Positions 1 through 5,106 of a DNA stretch of 5,147 bases are shown in pieces (positions within the stretch are counted from its first letter, which is position 1; every line of letters begins with the position of its first letter). The stretch covers positions 1-5,147 of the forward strand of contig DAOWCM010000165.1 in NCBI GenBank assembly GCA_030639555.1, written 5' to 3'. The translations under genes were made by a program, and so were the position numbers. The DNA comes from Candidatus Eiseniibacteriota bacterium (GTDB taxonomy: Bacteria > Joyebacterota > Joyebacteria > Joyebacterales > Joyebacteraceae). The notes below the pieces were generated by a model. That model was given only the letters and a program-made list of their open reading frames with translations, had not been told where the DNA came from and ran no database searches.

Positions 1-315
1 CCGACGACGTCGGGGAGAACCGTCAGGATGATCGCGCGATTCCGACCTGACGTCCCGATCCTCGGCTGCGCCCACGATGTGCTCAATCGCAAGAAGCTTC
101 TCATGAGCTTCGGGGTCTGCCCAGTGAACGTCGGCAGAATGGCCGAGGGCGAGGATGCACTTCTCCGTGACACCGAGAGCGTCTTCAGGGCATGCAGCGA
201 TATACTCAAGTCTCAAGGAATGCTCGAAGCCGGCGACCTCGTGGTGTGGACGGCGGGTAGCTCACTCTTCGTTCCTGGAACCACGAACCTCATAGAGATT
301 CGCAGGATCGAGTAG
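1..315 (+). CDS. pyk: Pyruvate kinase, C-terminal part (5'-truncated by window edge)
   Basis: Pyruvate kinase transfers the phosphate of phosphoenolpyruvate to ADP, the last step of glycolysis, in the cytosol. Only the C-terminal (regulatory) domain is visible, 104 residues, open from base 1 to a TAG stop. The ATG at base 28 is internal: the codons before it read PTTSGRTVR and continue smoothly into MIARFRPDVPILG, the usual 'SG.T.R.IA.YRP..PI' helix and strand of the family. Further family marks are the block ending FGVCPV, the strand GDLVVW and the terminal GTTNLIEI. The TTSGRT segment matches the loop that in allosteric pyruvate kinases binds the phosphate of a sugar-phosphate effector, so effector control is plausible but not shown. 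The catalytic domains lie upstream of the window. Family assignment is confident. Confidence 0.93.
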   Translation, partial: PTTSGRTVRMIARFRPDVPILGCAHDVLNRKKLLMSFGVCPVNVGRMAEGEDALLRDTESVFRACSDILKSQGMLEAGDLVVWTAGSSLFVPGTTNLIEIRRIE

Positions 316-366
316 AATTCCGGGCGTCGGGGAGCGGGGGGATTGGCGCGACTCCGGCCTGCAGAG

Positions 367-373
367 GGAAGGA
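367..373 (+). promoter_or_regulatory. Ribosome binding site for rmuC
   Basis: GGAAGGA lies 9 bases before the ATG at 383 and supports that start. The 67-base gap between the pyruvate kinase stop and this gene otherwise holds a G-rich run but no recognisable promoter boxes and no hairpin with a U-tract. Confidence 0.65.
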
Positions 374-382
374 CATCCACAC

Positions 383-1705
383 ATGCAGATTCTCGTCATA
401 CTCTGTCTCGCTTTCCTCCTTGCTGCGGTCGTGCTGCTGGTGGTCCTCGTGCGCAGGTCGGGAGGTGAGGGTTCGGGCGTGGAGCAGGCCGTGCGCGACG
501 AACTGAGGGCCGCACGGGAAGAGTCAGCCGGCACCGCTCGCGAGTTGCGCAAAGAGGTGGCCGACTCACAGACGGCGAGCGCGGCGCTGGTCGTCAATAT
601 GATCGGGGAACTGGGGAAGGGGCAGGGTGACGCGCTTGCGTTGGTGACGAAGGAGATCAAGGAGCTCGCGGGCGGGAACGAGACCCGGCTGGACCAGTTG
701 AGAGCGACCGTCGACGAGAAGCTCAAGGAGCTGAGGGAAAGCAACGAGGCCAAGCTCGAGGAGATGCGCAGGACCGTCGACGAGAAGCTGCAGAAGACTC
801 TCGAGAGCAGGCTGGGCGAGTCCTTCAAACAGGTGAGTGAGAGGCTTGAGGCCGTCCAGGCCGGGTTGGGAGAGATGCGGAGCCTGGCGGCGGGCGTGGG
901 TGACCTGAAGAAAGTGCTCACCAACGTCAAGACCCGCGGCATCCTGGGGGAGGTCCAGCTCGGCGCCATCCTCGAGGAGATCCTCACTGTCAGTCAGTAC
1001 GACACCAACGTGCGGACCAAGCCCGACTCCGCAGAGAACGTGGAGTATGCGGTCCGGCTCCCCGGTCCGGGCGAGGACTCGGACAAGTGCGTGTGGCTTC
1101 CGATCGATTCGAAGTTCCCGCAGGAGGACTACCAGAGGCTTGTTGATGCCTCCGAGCTCGGTGACGCGGACGCAGTGAAGGTGGCCACAACCGGTCTCGT
1201 GAGGTCCGTCAAGAACTCCGCGAAGGATATCAGCGAGAAGTACCTGAGCCCACCGGACACGACGGACTTCGCCATCATGTTCCTGCCGACGGAGGGCCTC
1301 TACGCCGAGGTGCTGCGACAGCCGGGGCTGCTCGACGAGCTGATGCGGACGCACAGGATCGTGGTTGCGGGTCCGACGACGCTCGCCGCGATACTGAGCA
1401 GCCTGCGCATGGGCTTCCGAACGCTGGCCATCGAGAAGCGGTCGAGCGAGGTCTGGCAGGTCCTGGCCGCCGTGAAGACCGAGTTCGGGAAGTTCGGCGA
1501 GAAGCTCGACAAGCTCAGAGGACACCTCGACCGTGCGCGGAAGACGGTCGACGAGACCGGCGTCAGGACCAGGGCCATGGAACGGAAGCTCAGGGACGTC
1601 GAAGAGCTGCCGGACTCACAGTCCGAGGACATCCTGAAGCTGGACGCGACCGCGGTTGAGGACGCAGAGATCATGGACGACGAAGCGACGGGCGACGAGG
1701 ACTGA
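383..1705 (+). CDS. rmuC: RmuC family DNA recombination protein
   Basis: RmuC was identified in E. coli as a protein that limits recombination between inverted repeats. Its core is assigned to the PD-(D/E)XK nuclease-like superfamily, but its biochemistry is poorly known. The 440 residues are close to the usual length. Residues 3-23 are a hydrophobic anchor followed by RR, so the protein is probably tethered to the inner membrane with its body in the cytosol. Residues about 33-165 are charged, heptad/hendecad-like coiled coil. The conserved core spans about 168-405: GILGEVQLGAILEEIL (186-201), PIDSKFPQEDY (240-250, with D242 and K244 fitting the D-x-K of the nuclease motif), FLPTEGLYAEVL (300-311) and VAGPTTLAAIL (328-338). 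A second coiled stretch (about 366-405) and an acidic tail ending DDEATGDED follow. The next gene begins 31 bases downstream, so co-transcription is likely. Nuclease activity is inferred from family knowledge only. Confidence 0.94.
   Translation: MQILVILCLAFLLAAVVLLVVLVRRSGGEGSGVEQAVRDELRAAREESAGTARELRKEVADSQTASAALVVNMIGELGKGQGDALALVTKEIKELAGGNETRLDQLRATVDEKLKELRESNEAKLEEMRRTVDEKLQKTLESRLGESFKQVSERLEAVQAGLGEMRSLAAGVGDLKKVLTNVKTRGILGEVQLGAILEEILTVSQYDTNVRTKPDSAENVEYAVRLPGPGEDSDKCVWLPIDSKFPQEDYQRLVDASELGDADAVKVATTGLVRSVKNSAKDISEKYLSPPDTTDFAIMFLPTEGLYAEVLRQPGLLDELMRTHRIVVAGPTTLAAILSSLRMGFRTLAIEKRSSEVWQVLAAVKTEFGKFGEKLDKLRGHLDRARKTVDETGVRTRAMERKLRDVEELPDSQSEDILKLDATAVEDAEIMDDEATGDED
706..789 (+). 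repeat. Imperfect 66-base (22-codon) repeat inside the rmuC coiled coil
   Basis: The 18-base string GACCGTCGACGAGAAGCT occurs at 706-723 and again at 772-789, exactly 66 bases apart. At protein level the phrase TVDEKL recurs at residues 109-114 and 131-136, with similar flanks (ETRLDQLRA / EAKLEEMRR). A 22-residue period is two hendecads, which suits a coiled coil. The second copy (TVDEKLQKTLESRL) is the one usually conserved in RmuC proteins as I recall them, so the first may be a local duplication. Confidence 0.6.
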
Positions 1706-1723
1706 CGAGGACAGCTGACGAGG
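1694..1723 (+). repeat. Short GACGAGG direct repeats spanning the rmuC stop codon
   Basis: GACGAGGAC occurs at 1694-1702 (the last three rmuC codons, Asp-Glu-Asp) and at 1704-1712, starting inside the TGA stop. A third, shorter GACGAGG lies at 1717-1723. The second and third copies are each preceded by T, giving TGACGAGG twice. The repeats occupy much of the 31-base gap just before the permease ribosome binding site. No regulatory role is evident. Confidence 0.55.
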
Positions 1724-1726
1724 TCA

Positions 1727-1732
1727 AGGAGG
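1727..1732 (+). promoter_or_regulatory. Strong ribosome binding site for the permease-EIIA gene
   Basis: A perfect AGGAGG core (within AAGGAGGG, 1726-1733) lies only 4 bases before TTG 1737 and 7 bases before CTG 1740. It places the start here rather than further in, but leaves the exact start codon open between TTG 1737 and the rarer CTG 1740. Confidence 0.75.
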
Positions 1733-1736
1733 GCGC

Positions 1737-3674
1737 TTGCTGACACTGGGCTCTCAAGCTACGGGCCGCCGAGACGGCGCCGAGTTGGATCCGCTTGCGC
1801 GAGAGGGGAAGCTCCGCAAGGAACTCGGGCTTCTGGCTATCTTCTGCATCGCGTCCGGGGCGATGATAAGCTCCGGGCTCTTCGTGCTGCCCGGCATCGC
1901 GTTTGCCGCGACGGGGCCCTCTGTCGTCCTGGCCTATCTCCTCGCCGGCGTTCTCGCGATTCCTGCGCTCTTCAGTAAGGCCGAACTGGCCACGGCCATG
2001 CCGAAGGCCGGAGGTTCCTACTTCTTCATAGAGAGAAGTCTGGGTGGCGCCTTCGGTACGATCGGCGGAATGGCCGCCTGGCTGTCGCTGACGCTCAAGA
2101 CCGCGTTCGCGCTCGTCGGTATGGGGTCGTTCGCCGTATTGCTCTTCCCTGACATGTCTGTGCTGGATATCAAGCTGCTCGCCATAGCTCTGTGTCTCGT
2201 GTTCATGGCCATCAACCTGTTCGGGACCAGGCACGCGGGGAGACTCCAGTCCGGGCTCGTCCTGGCGCTTCTTGCCGCGCTGGCCTATTTCGTGTTTCGC
2301 GGGCTCCCGTCCGTGGAGGCCGCCCGTTTCGAGCCGTTCATGCCGAAGGGGTCAGGCGCCGTCTTCGCAACCGCGGGCCTCGTGTTCGTCTCCTACGGTG
2401 GTCTGACCAAAGCCGCGAGCGTGGCGGAGGAGGCCAGGAACCCCGGGCGCAACATCCCACTCGGCATGATTCTCGCGTTTGTTGTCGTCACGGCGTTCTA
2501 CGGGCTGGCTATCTTCGTGACCGTGGGCACGCTCGACGCGAGCGCGCTCGCCGGGTCTCGCACGCCGCTCTCGACCGCGGCGGCCTCATTCGCCGGCACC
2601 CCCGGCCTCCTCATACTGGCCATCGCCGCCCTGGTTGCGTTCATCACCACGGGCAACGCCGGGATCCTCTCGGCGTCGCGGACGCCGATGGCGATGAGCA
2701 AGGACGGCCTCCTGCCGAGCTTCCTCGGCAGAGTGAACCGGCGGTTCGGAACGCCCCACTACGGCATCTTGGCTACTGGCGCCATCATGATCGTCGCGAT
2801 CGTCGCCCTTGACCTTGTCACTCTGGTCAAGGTCGCATCAACGATGAAGATAATCCTGTTCCTGCTCGTGAATCTCGCGGTCATCATGATGCGCGAGAGC
2901 CGGATACAGCACTACCGCCCGACGTTCCGCTCACCCCTCTATCCCTGGGTCCAGGGCGCCGGCATTCTCCTGTACGGCTTTCTTGTCTTCAAGATGGGTT
3001 TCGTGGCGCTCGCTCTCACGGGGGCGTTCTTCGGCGGGAGTCTCCTGTGGTACGTCGGCTACGTGGGAGTCCACAGACGGCGTGATTCGGCACTGATACA
3101 GGTGGTGCGGCGAATCACCGACAGGGACCTGGAGCCCTCGGGCGCGGCGCTCGAGAGCGAGCTTCGGGAGATTCTCAAGGAGCGCGACGACATAGTAGAG
3201 GACAGGTTTGACAGCCTGACCCACGAGTGCACGATCCTCGACAGACATGAGCGAGAGAGTGTGTGGGACTTCTTCCGGTCGATCTCCGGGACACTGTCCG
3301 CGCAGCTGGGGATGTCGGAGGACCGCGTGTACGAGCTGCTGGTGGAGAGGGAGCGGGAATCCACGACCGCGCTCAGGCCCGGTCTGGCGATCCCGCACAT
3401 CGTGGTCGAGGGTGAGGGAGTGTTCCGGATGCTGCTGGCGCGATCGAGAGAGGGCATCCTCTTCGGAGAGGGCAAGCCGCCGGTGCACGCCGTGTTCGTG
3501 CTGATGGGCTCGGCCGACGAGCGCAACTACCACCTGCGCGCGCTGATGCACGTCGCACAGATCACACAGGACCCGGGCTTCGATGAGAAGTGGCTCGCCG
3601 CCGCGAACACGGAGCATCTGAGGAACATCATCCTGGTCGGGGAGCGAAGAAGAGACGCGAGCGATGGCGCGTAG
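1737..3674 (+). CDS. APC-family amino-acid permease with C-terminal PTS EIIA domain
   Basis: A probable inner-membrane amino-acid transporter of the APC superfamily fused to a cytosolic PTS phospho-acceptor domain, 645 residues. TM1 carries the broken-helix substrate motif SGAMISSGLFVLPG (40-53). About twelve membrane segments follow, near 31-52, 58-80, 104-128, 144-162, 170-188, 208-228, 240-264, 288-306, 342-361, 363-385, 403-421 and 423-445. The APC signature ASVAEEARNPGRNIPLG (227-243) follows TM6. A charged, helical linker (about 447-505) leads to an EIIA domain of the PtsN/fructose/mannitol class (about 508-636): LVERERESTTALRPGLAIPH with likely phospho-acceptor His554, Arg538 sixteen residues before it, and NYHLRALMHVAQI with His599. 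The substrate cannot be named. The domain may let PTS phosphorylation state control transport, which is inference. A TTG start is taken from the adjacent AGGAGG; CTG 1740 is the alternative. Confidence 0.88.
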   Translation: MLTLGSQATGRRDGAELDPLAREGKLRKELGLLAIFCIASGAMISSGLFVLPGIAFAATGPSVVLAYLLAGVLAIPALFSKAELATAMPKAGGSYFFIERSLGGAFGTIGGMAAWLSLTLKTAFALVGMGSFAVLLFPDMSVLDIKLLAIALCLVFMAINLFGTRHAGRLQSGLVLALLAALAYFVFRGLPSVEAARFEPFMPKGSGAVFATAGLVFVSYGGLTKAASVAEEARNPGRNIPLGMILAFVVVTAFYGLAIFVTVGTLDASALAGSRTPLSTAAASFAGTPGLLILAIAALVAFITTGNAGILSASRTPMAMSKDGLLPSFLGRVNRRFGTPHYGILATGAIMIVAIVALDLVTLVKVASTMKIILFLLVNLAVIMMRESRIQHYRPTFRSPLYPWVQGAGILLYGFLVFKMGFVALALTGAFFGGSLLWYVGYVGVHRRRDSALIQVVRRITDRDLEPSGAALESELREILKERDDIVEDRFDSLTHECTILDRHERESVWDFFRSISGTLSAQLGMSEDRVYELLVERERESTTALRPGLAIPHIVVEGEGVFRMLLARSREGILFGEGKPPVHAVFVLMGSADERNYHLRALMHVAQITQDPGFDEKWLAAANTEHLRNIILVGERRRDASDGA

Positions 3675-3722
3675 TCCGCGGCTCGGTGCCGTTTGCGTGT
3701 CGTCCGAAACCCCTTGAAGCAG

Positions 3723-3728
3723 AAGGAG
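3723..3728 (+). promoter_or_regulatory. Ribosome binding site setting the glutaredoxin-like start
   Basis: AAGGAG lies 6 bases before ATG 3735. It selects this ATG over the in-frame TTG at 3693, whose extra 14 residues (reading MRVVRNPLKQ...) do not resemble the family. The remainder of the 60-base gap holds only a 4-bp hairpin (CGGC 3679-3682 with GCCG 3688-3691), too weak to call a terminator. Confidence 0.75.
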
Positions 3729-3734
3729 ACACCC

Positions 3735-3989
3735 ATGGACGGTCCGCAGGTCGTCGTCTTCACAATGACCGGATGTCAGCACTGCGCCGGTGTCAAGGCG
3801 TACCTCGATGAGAAGGGCATCGCGTTCACCGAGCGGAACGTCTTGGAGGACGACAAGGCGATGGCCGACTTCCGGGAGCTCGGCTATCGAGGTACTCCGG
3901 TCACCGTCGTGGGTGATGAGGCAGTCATCGGTCTGGACCGGACCCGCCTGGATGAAGTGTTCGGCGGTCTGGGTGGAGAGAACGGGTAG
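3735..3989 (+). CDS. Glutaredoxin-like small thiol-disulfide protein
   Basis: An 84-residue protein with the thioredoxin fold of the glutaredoxin/NrdH group, expected to reduce disulfides or mixed disulfides in the cytosol. The first strand VVVFTM leads to TGCQHC, giving a redox pair Cys14-Cys17. The cis-proline loop is GTPVTVVGDEAVIGLD (53-68), with Thr54-Pro55, and the helix after it (TRLDEVF) ends the fold. The length is typical of bacterial glutaredoxin-like proteins. The motif is C-Q-H-C rather than the C-P-x-C of classical glutaredoxins or the C-V-Q-C seen in many NrdH proteins, so the electron donor (glutathione, thioredoxin reductase or another thiol) cannot be told. There is no signal peptide. 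No ribonucleotide reductase gene is in the window, so nrdH is not assigned. Confidence 0.9.
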   Translation: MDGPQVVVFTMTGCQHCAGVKAYLDEKGIAFTERNVLEDDKAMADFRELGYRGTPVTVVGDEAVIGLDRTRLDEVFGGLGGENG

Positions 3990-3992
3990 CCC

Positions 3993-4017
3993 GGCGCTTC
4001 GACGCGACGTCTGCGCC
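3993..4017 (+). other. GC-rich hairpin between the glutaredoxin-like and acetyltransferase genes
   Basis: GGCGC (3993-3997) pairs with GCGCC (4013-4017), and inside it GACG (4001-4004) pairs with CGTC (4008-4011) around a CGA loop. That is nine base pairs with a 3x1 internal loop. It begins four bases after the glutaredoxin-like stop. No T-run follows, so it does not look like a classical intrinsic terminator; it could protect the upstream mRNA end or weakly attenuate. It may also be chance in GC-rich DNA. Confidence 0.35.
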
Positions 4018-4024
4018 TGTGACT

Positions 4025-4030
4025 GGAAGG
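4025..4030 (+). promoter_or_regulatory. Ribosome binding site setting the acetyltransferase GTG start
   Basis: GGAAGG lies 5 bases before GTG 4036. This supports a GTG start. Upstream in-frame codons back to ATG 3790 overlap the glutaredoxin-like gene out of frame and encode low-complexity Arg/Ser-rich sequence unlike any acetyltransferase. Confidence 0.7.
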
Positions 4031-4035
4031 ATCGA

Positions 4036-4542
4036 GTGAAGATACGAGCGGCGGGGTCTTCCGACATCGAGGCTGTGAACGAGATCTACAACGACGAAGT
4101 GGCCACGGGCACCAGCACCTTCGACACGGAGCCGCGTGTCGGGGATCGTGCCCGCGAGTGGTTCGAGTCGCATCTGTCTGACACTTACCCACTGCTGGTG
4201 GCGGAGGAAAAGGGGGAGCTGCTCGGATGGGCGTCGCTGACGCCATGGTCGCCCCGGGGCGCCTACCGGCGCACAGTCGAGGGTTCTCTCTTTGTCCGCT
4301 CCGGTGCCAGGGGACGGGGTGTCGGCCGGGCGCTGAACGAGGCACTGCTGAAGTGCGCGCGGGCGGCGGGGCACGGCGTGCTCATAGCGCGCATCGAGCG
4401 CGACAACGAGGCCAGCCGCAGGCTGCTTGAGGCCAGCGGGTTCTCGTCGGTCGGTTTGATGCACCGAGTGGGAGAGAAGTTCGGGAAGCTCCTCGACGTT
4501 GAGGTGTTCGAGCTGATGCTGGACGAGCCCGATGAGACCTGA
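4036..4542 (+). CDS. GNAT N-acetyltransferase, phosphinothricin/methionine-sulfoximine type
   Basis: An acetyl-CoA-dependent N-acetyltransferase of 168 residues, the usual length of the Pat/Bar/MddA/YwnH group. That group acetylates the amino group of glutamate analogues such as phosphinothricin, methionine sulfoximine or methionine sulfone. Family marks in order are IRAAGSSDIEAVNEIYN (3-19), STFDTEPR (27-34), YPLLVAEEKGELLGWASL (51-68), YRRTVEGSLFV (77-87, with the conserved Glu82), the acetyl-CoA pyrophosphate loop RGRGVG (92-97), ERDNEASRRLLEASGF (121-136) and MHRVGEKFGKLLDVEVFEL (142-160). The GTG start follows a good ribosome site and begins the domain at its normal place. It sits 46 bases after the glutaredoxin-like gene. 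The natural substrate is not determined by sequence, and many relatives are housekeeping detoxifiers rather than resistance genes. The tail DEPDET is repeated at DNA level past the stop. Confidence 0.9.
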   Translation: MKIRAAGSSDIEAVNEIYNDEVATGTSTFDTEPRVGDRAREWFESHLSDTYPLLVAEEKGELLGWASLTPWSPRGAYRRTVEGSLFVRSGARGRGVGRALNEALLKCARAAGHGVLIARIERDNEASRRLLEASGFSSVGLMHRVGEKFGKLLDVEVFELMLDEPDET

Positions 4543-4562
4543 CGCCTGACGAGCCCGACGAG
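4522..4562 (+). repeat. 15-base direct repeat straddling the acetyltransferase stop codon
   Basis: GACGAGCCCGATGAG (4522-4536, coding Asp-Glu-Pro-Asp-Glu) is repeated with one T-to-C change at 4548-4562, beyond the TGA at 4540-4542. A 7-base tandem CCTGACG also covers 4538-4551, through the stop codon. This resembles the repeat at the rmuC stop. It may mark slippage or a small tandem duplication. Confidence 0.6.
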
Positions 4563-4567
4563 GCTCG
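4550..4567 (+). other. Hairpin downstream of the acetyltransferase gene
   Basis: CGAGCC (4550-4555) pairs with GGCTCG (4562-4567), a 6-bp stem around the loop CGACGA, eight bases after the stop codon. A competing 5-bp pairing (CGAGG 4566-4570 with CCTCG 4586-4590) lies just downstream. No T-run follows either one, so termination is doubtful. Confidence 0.3.
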
Positions 4568-4591
4568 AGGCCGGACGAAGCCTGACCTCGT

Positions 4592-4596
4592 GGAGG
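4592..4596 (+). promoter_or_regulatory. Ribosome binding site for the lipoprotein gene
   Basis: GGAGG lies 6 bases before ATG 4603 but only 3 before the adjacent in-frame GTG 4600. The spacing favours ATG 4603, shortening the product by one residue. Confidence 0.65.
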
Positions 4597-4602
4597 GGTG
4601 TG

Positions 4603-5106
4603 ATGCGAGTCCCCCGGAACCCGTGCGTATGCGGACCGCTGCGTCTCACTTGGGCCTGGGTCTGCGTGGCTGCGGTGCTGGGCGGGTGCGGGCGCGCTGC
4701 GCCATCCCCCGCGGAGCTTGCCGGGCTGGACACAGAGTATGTCAGCGTCGAGGACCGGGAGACGTCGATAATACTGGCGCTCGGGCGGGACGGGACCTTC
4801 TCCGTGCGCGAGGGCGTGCTCGATCGCGACCGTGAGGACATCATGAGGCCGGAACCGGCTCCGTTGGCGACGGGGATGTGGGTCTACACGGACAGCGGGC
4901 TGGAGCTTCAGGGCGAGGGGTGGACGGCGCGCTACGAGGCAGATTCGACCCGTGTAGAGGTCCCGGGCAGGGCGGACACGCTCAGCAGCCTGCGCTGGTT
5001 GACGAGTACGGAGGGATCGCCGTTCAGTGCGTGCGATCTCGTGTCGATGTCTGAGTTCGAGGAGTTCCTGCACCCGACAGAGGGCAGCGGCAGCTCCGGG
5101 TGGTAG
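4603..5106 (+). CDS. Small predicted lipoprotein, function unknown
   Basis: A 167-residue protein I do not recognise. The N-terminus looks like a lipoprotein signal: Arg at 2, 5 and 14, a hydrophobic stretch LTWAWVCVAAVL (15-26) and the lipobox LGGC with Cys29. The residue after the Cys is Gly, not Asp, so in a diderm the Lol rule would favour the outer membrane. Gly at -2 is less common, so the lipobox is good but not perfect. The mature part is about 139 residues, acidic, with one further cysteine (C144). It has alternating strand-like segments (SIILALGRDGTFSVREG 55-71, GMWVYTDSGLELQGEG 91-106, TARYEADSTRVEV 108-120). This 'l.l..DGtF ... G.W....gl.L' rhythm recalls small beta-barrel or NlpE/lipocalin-like lipoproteins, but no specific family is claimed. 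The tail is Gly/Ser-rich. It lies 60 bases after the acetyltransferase gene. Confidence 0.75.
   Translation: MRVPRNPCVCGPLRLTWAWVCVAAVLGGCGRAAPSPAELAGLDTEYVSVEDRETSIILALGRDGTFSVREGVLDRDREDIMRPEPAPLATGMWVYTDSGLELQGEGWTARYEADSTRVEVPGRADTLSSLRWLTSTEGSPFSACDLVSMSEFEEFLHPTEGSGSSGW

Noticed and set aside
28..30. ATG 28 as the start of a short independent gene
   Set aside because: Codons 1-27 already match the pyruvate kinase C-terminal domain, so the gene enters from outside the window.
316..382. Promoter for rmuC in the gap after pyruvate kinase
   Set aside because: No pair of -35/-10 like boxes at proper spacing could be seen; the region is G-rich.
566..1525. Minus-strand open frame opposite rmuC (319 codons)
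   Set aside because: RmuC on the plus strand is unmistakable. The antisense product is Leu/His/Arg-rich with no motif.
2192..2812. Plus-strand open frame inside the permease gene (206 codons)
   Set aside because: It is in another frame of the permease coding sequence, with Arg/Gly/His-rich composition and no ribosome site of note.
3679..3691. Possible terminator after the permease gene
   Set aside because: The stem is only 4 bp and is followed by just three T residues. This is too weak to support a call.
3790..4035. N-terminal extension of the acetyltransferase back to ATG 3790
   Set aside because: It would overlap the glutaredoxin-like gene by 200 bases with non-family sequence. GTG 4036 has its own ribosome site and begins at the normal domain edge.
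2931..4067. Long minus-strand open frame (378 codons)
   Set aside because: It lies opposite the permease, the glutaredoxin-like gene and the acetyltransferase start, which have clear family motifs. Its translation is His/Arg/Leu-rich with no recognisable domain, as expected for antisense of GC-rich coding DNA.
3925..5073. Long minus-strand open frame (382 codons)
   Set aside because: It crosses three plus-strand genes and their gaps, has Arg/Pro/His-rich composition and no domain. It is a shadow frame.
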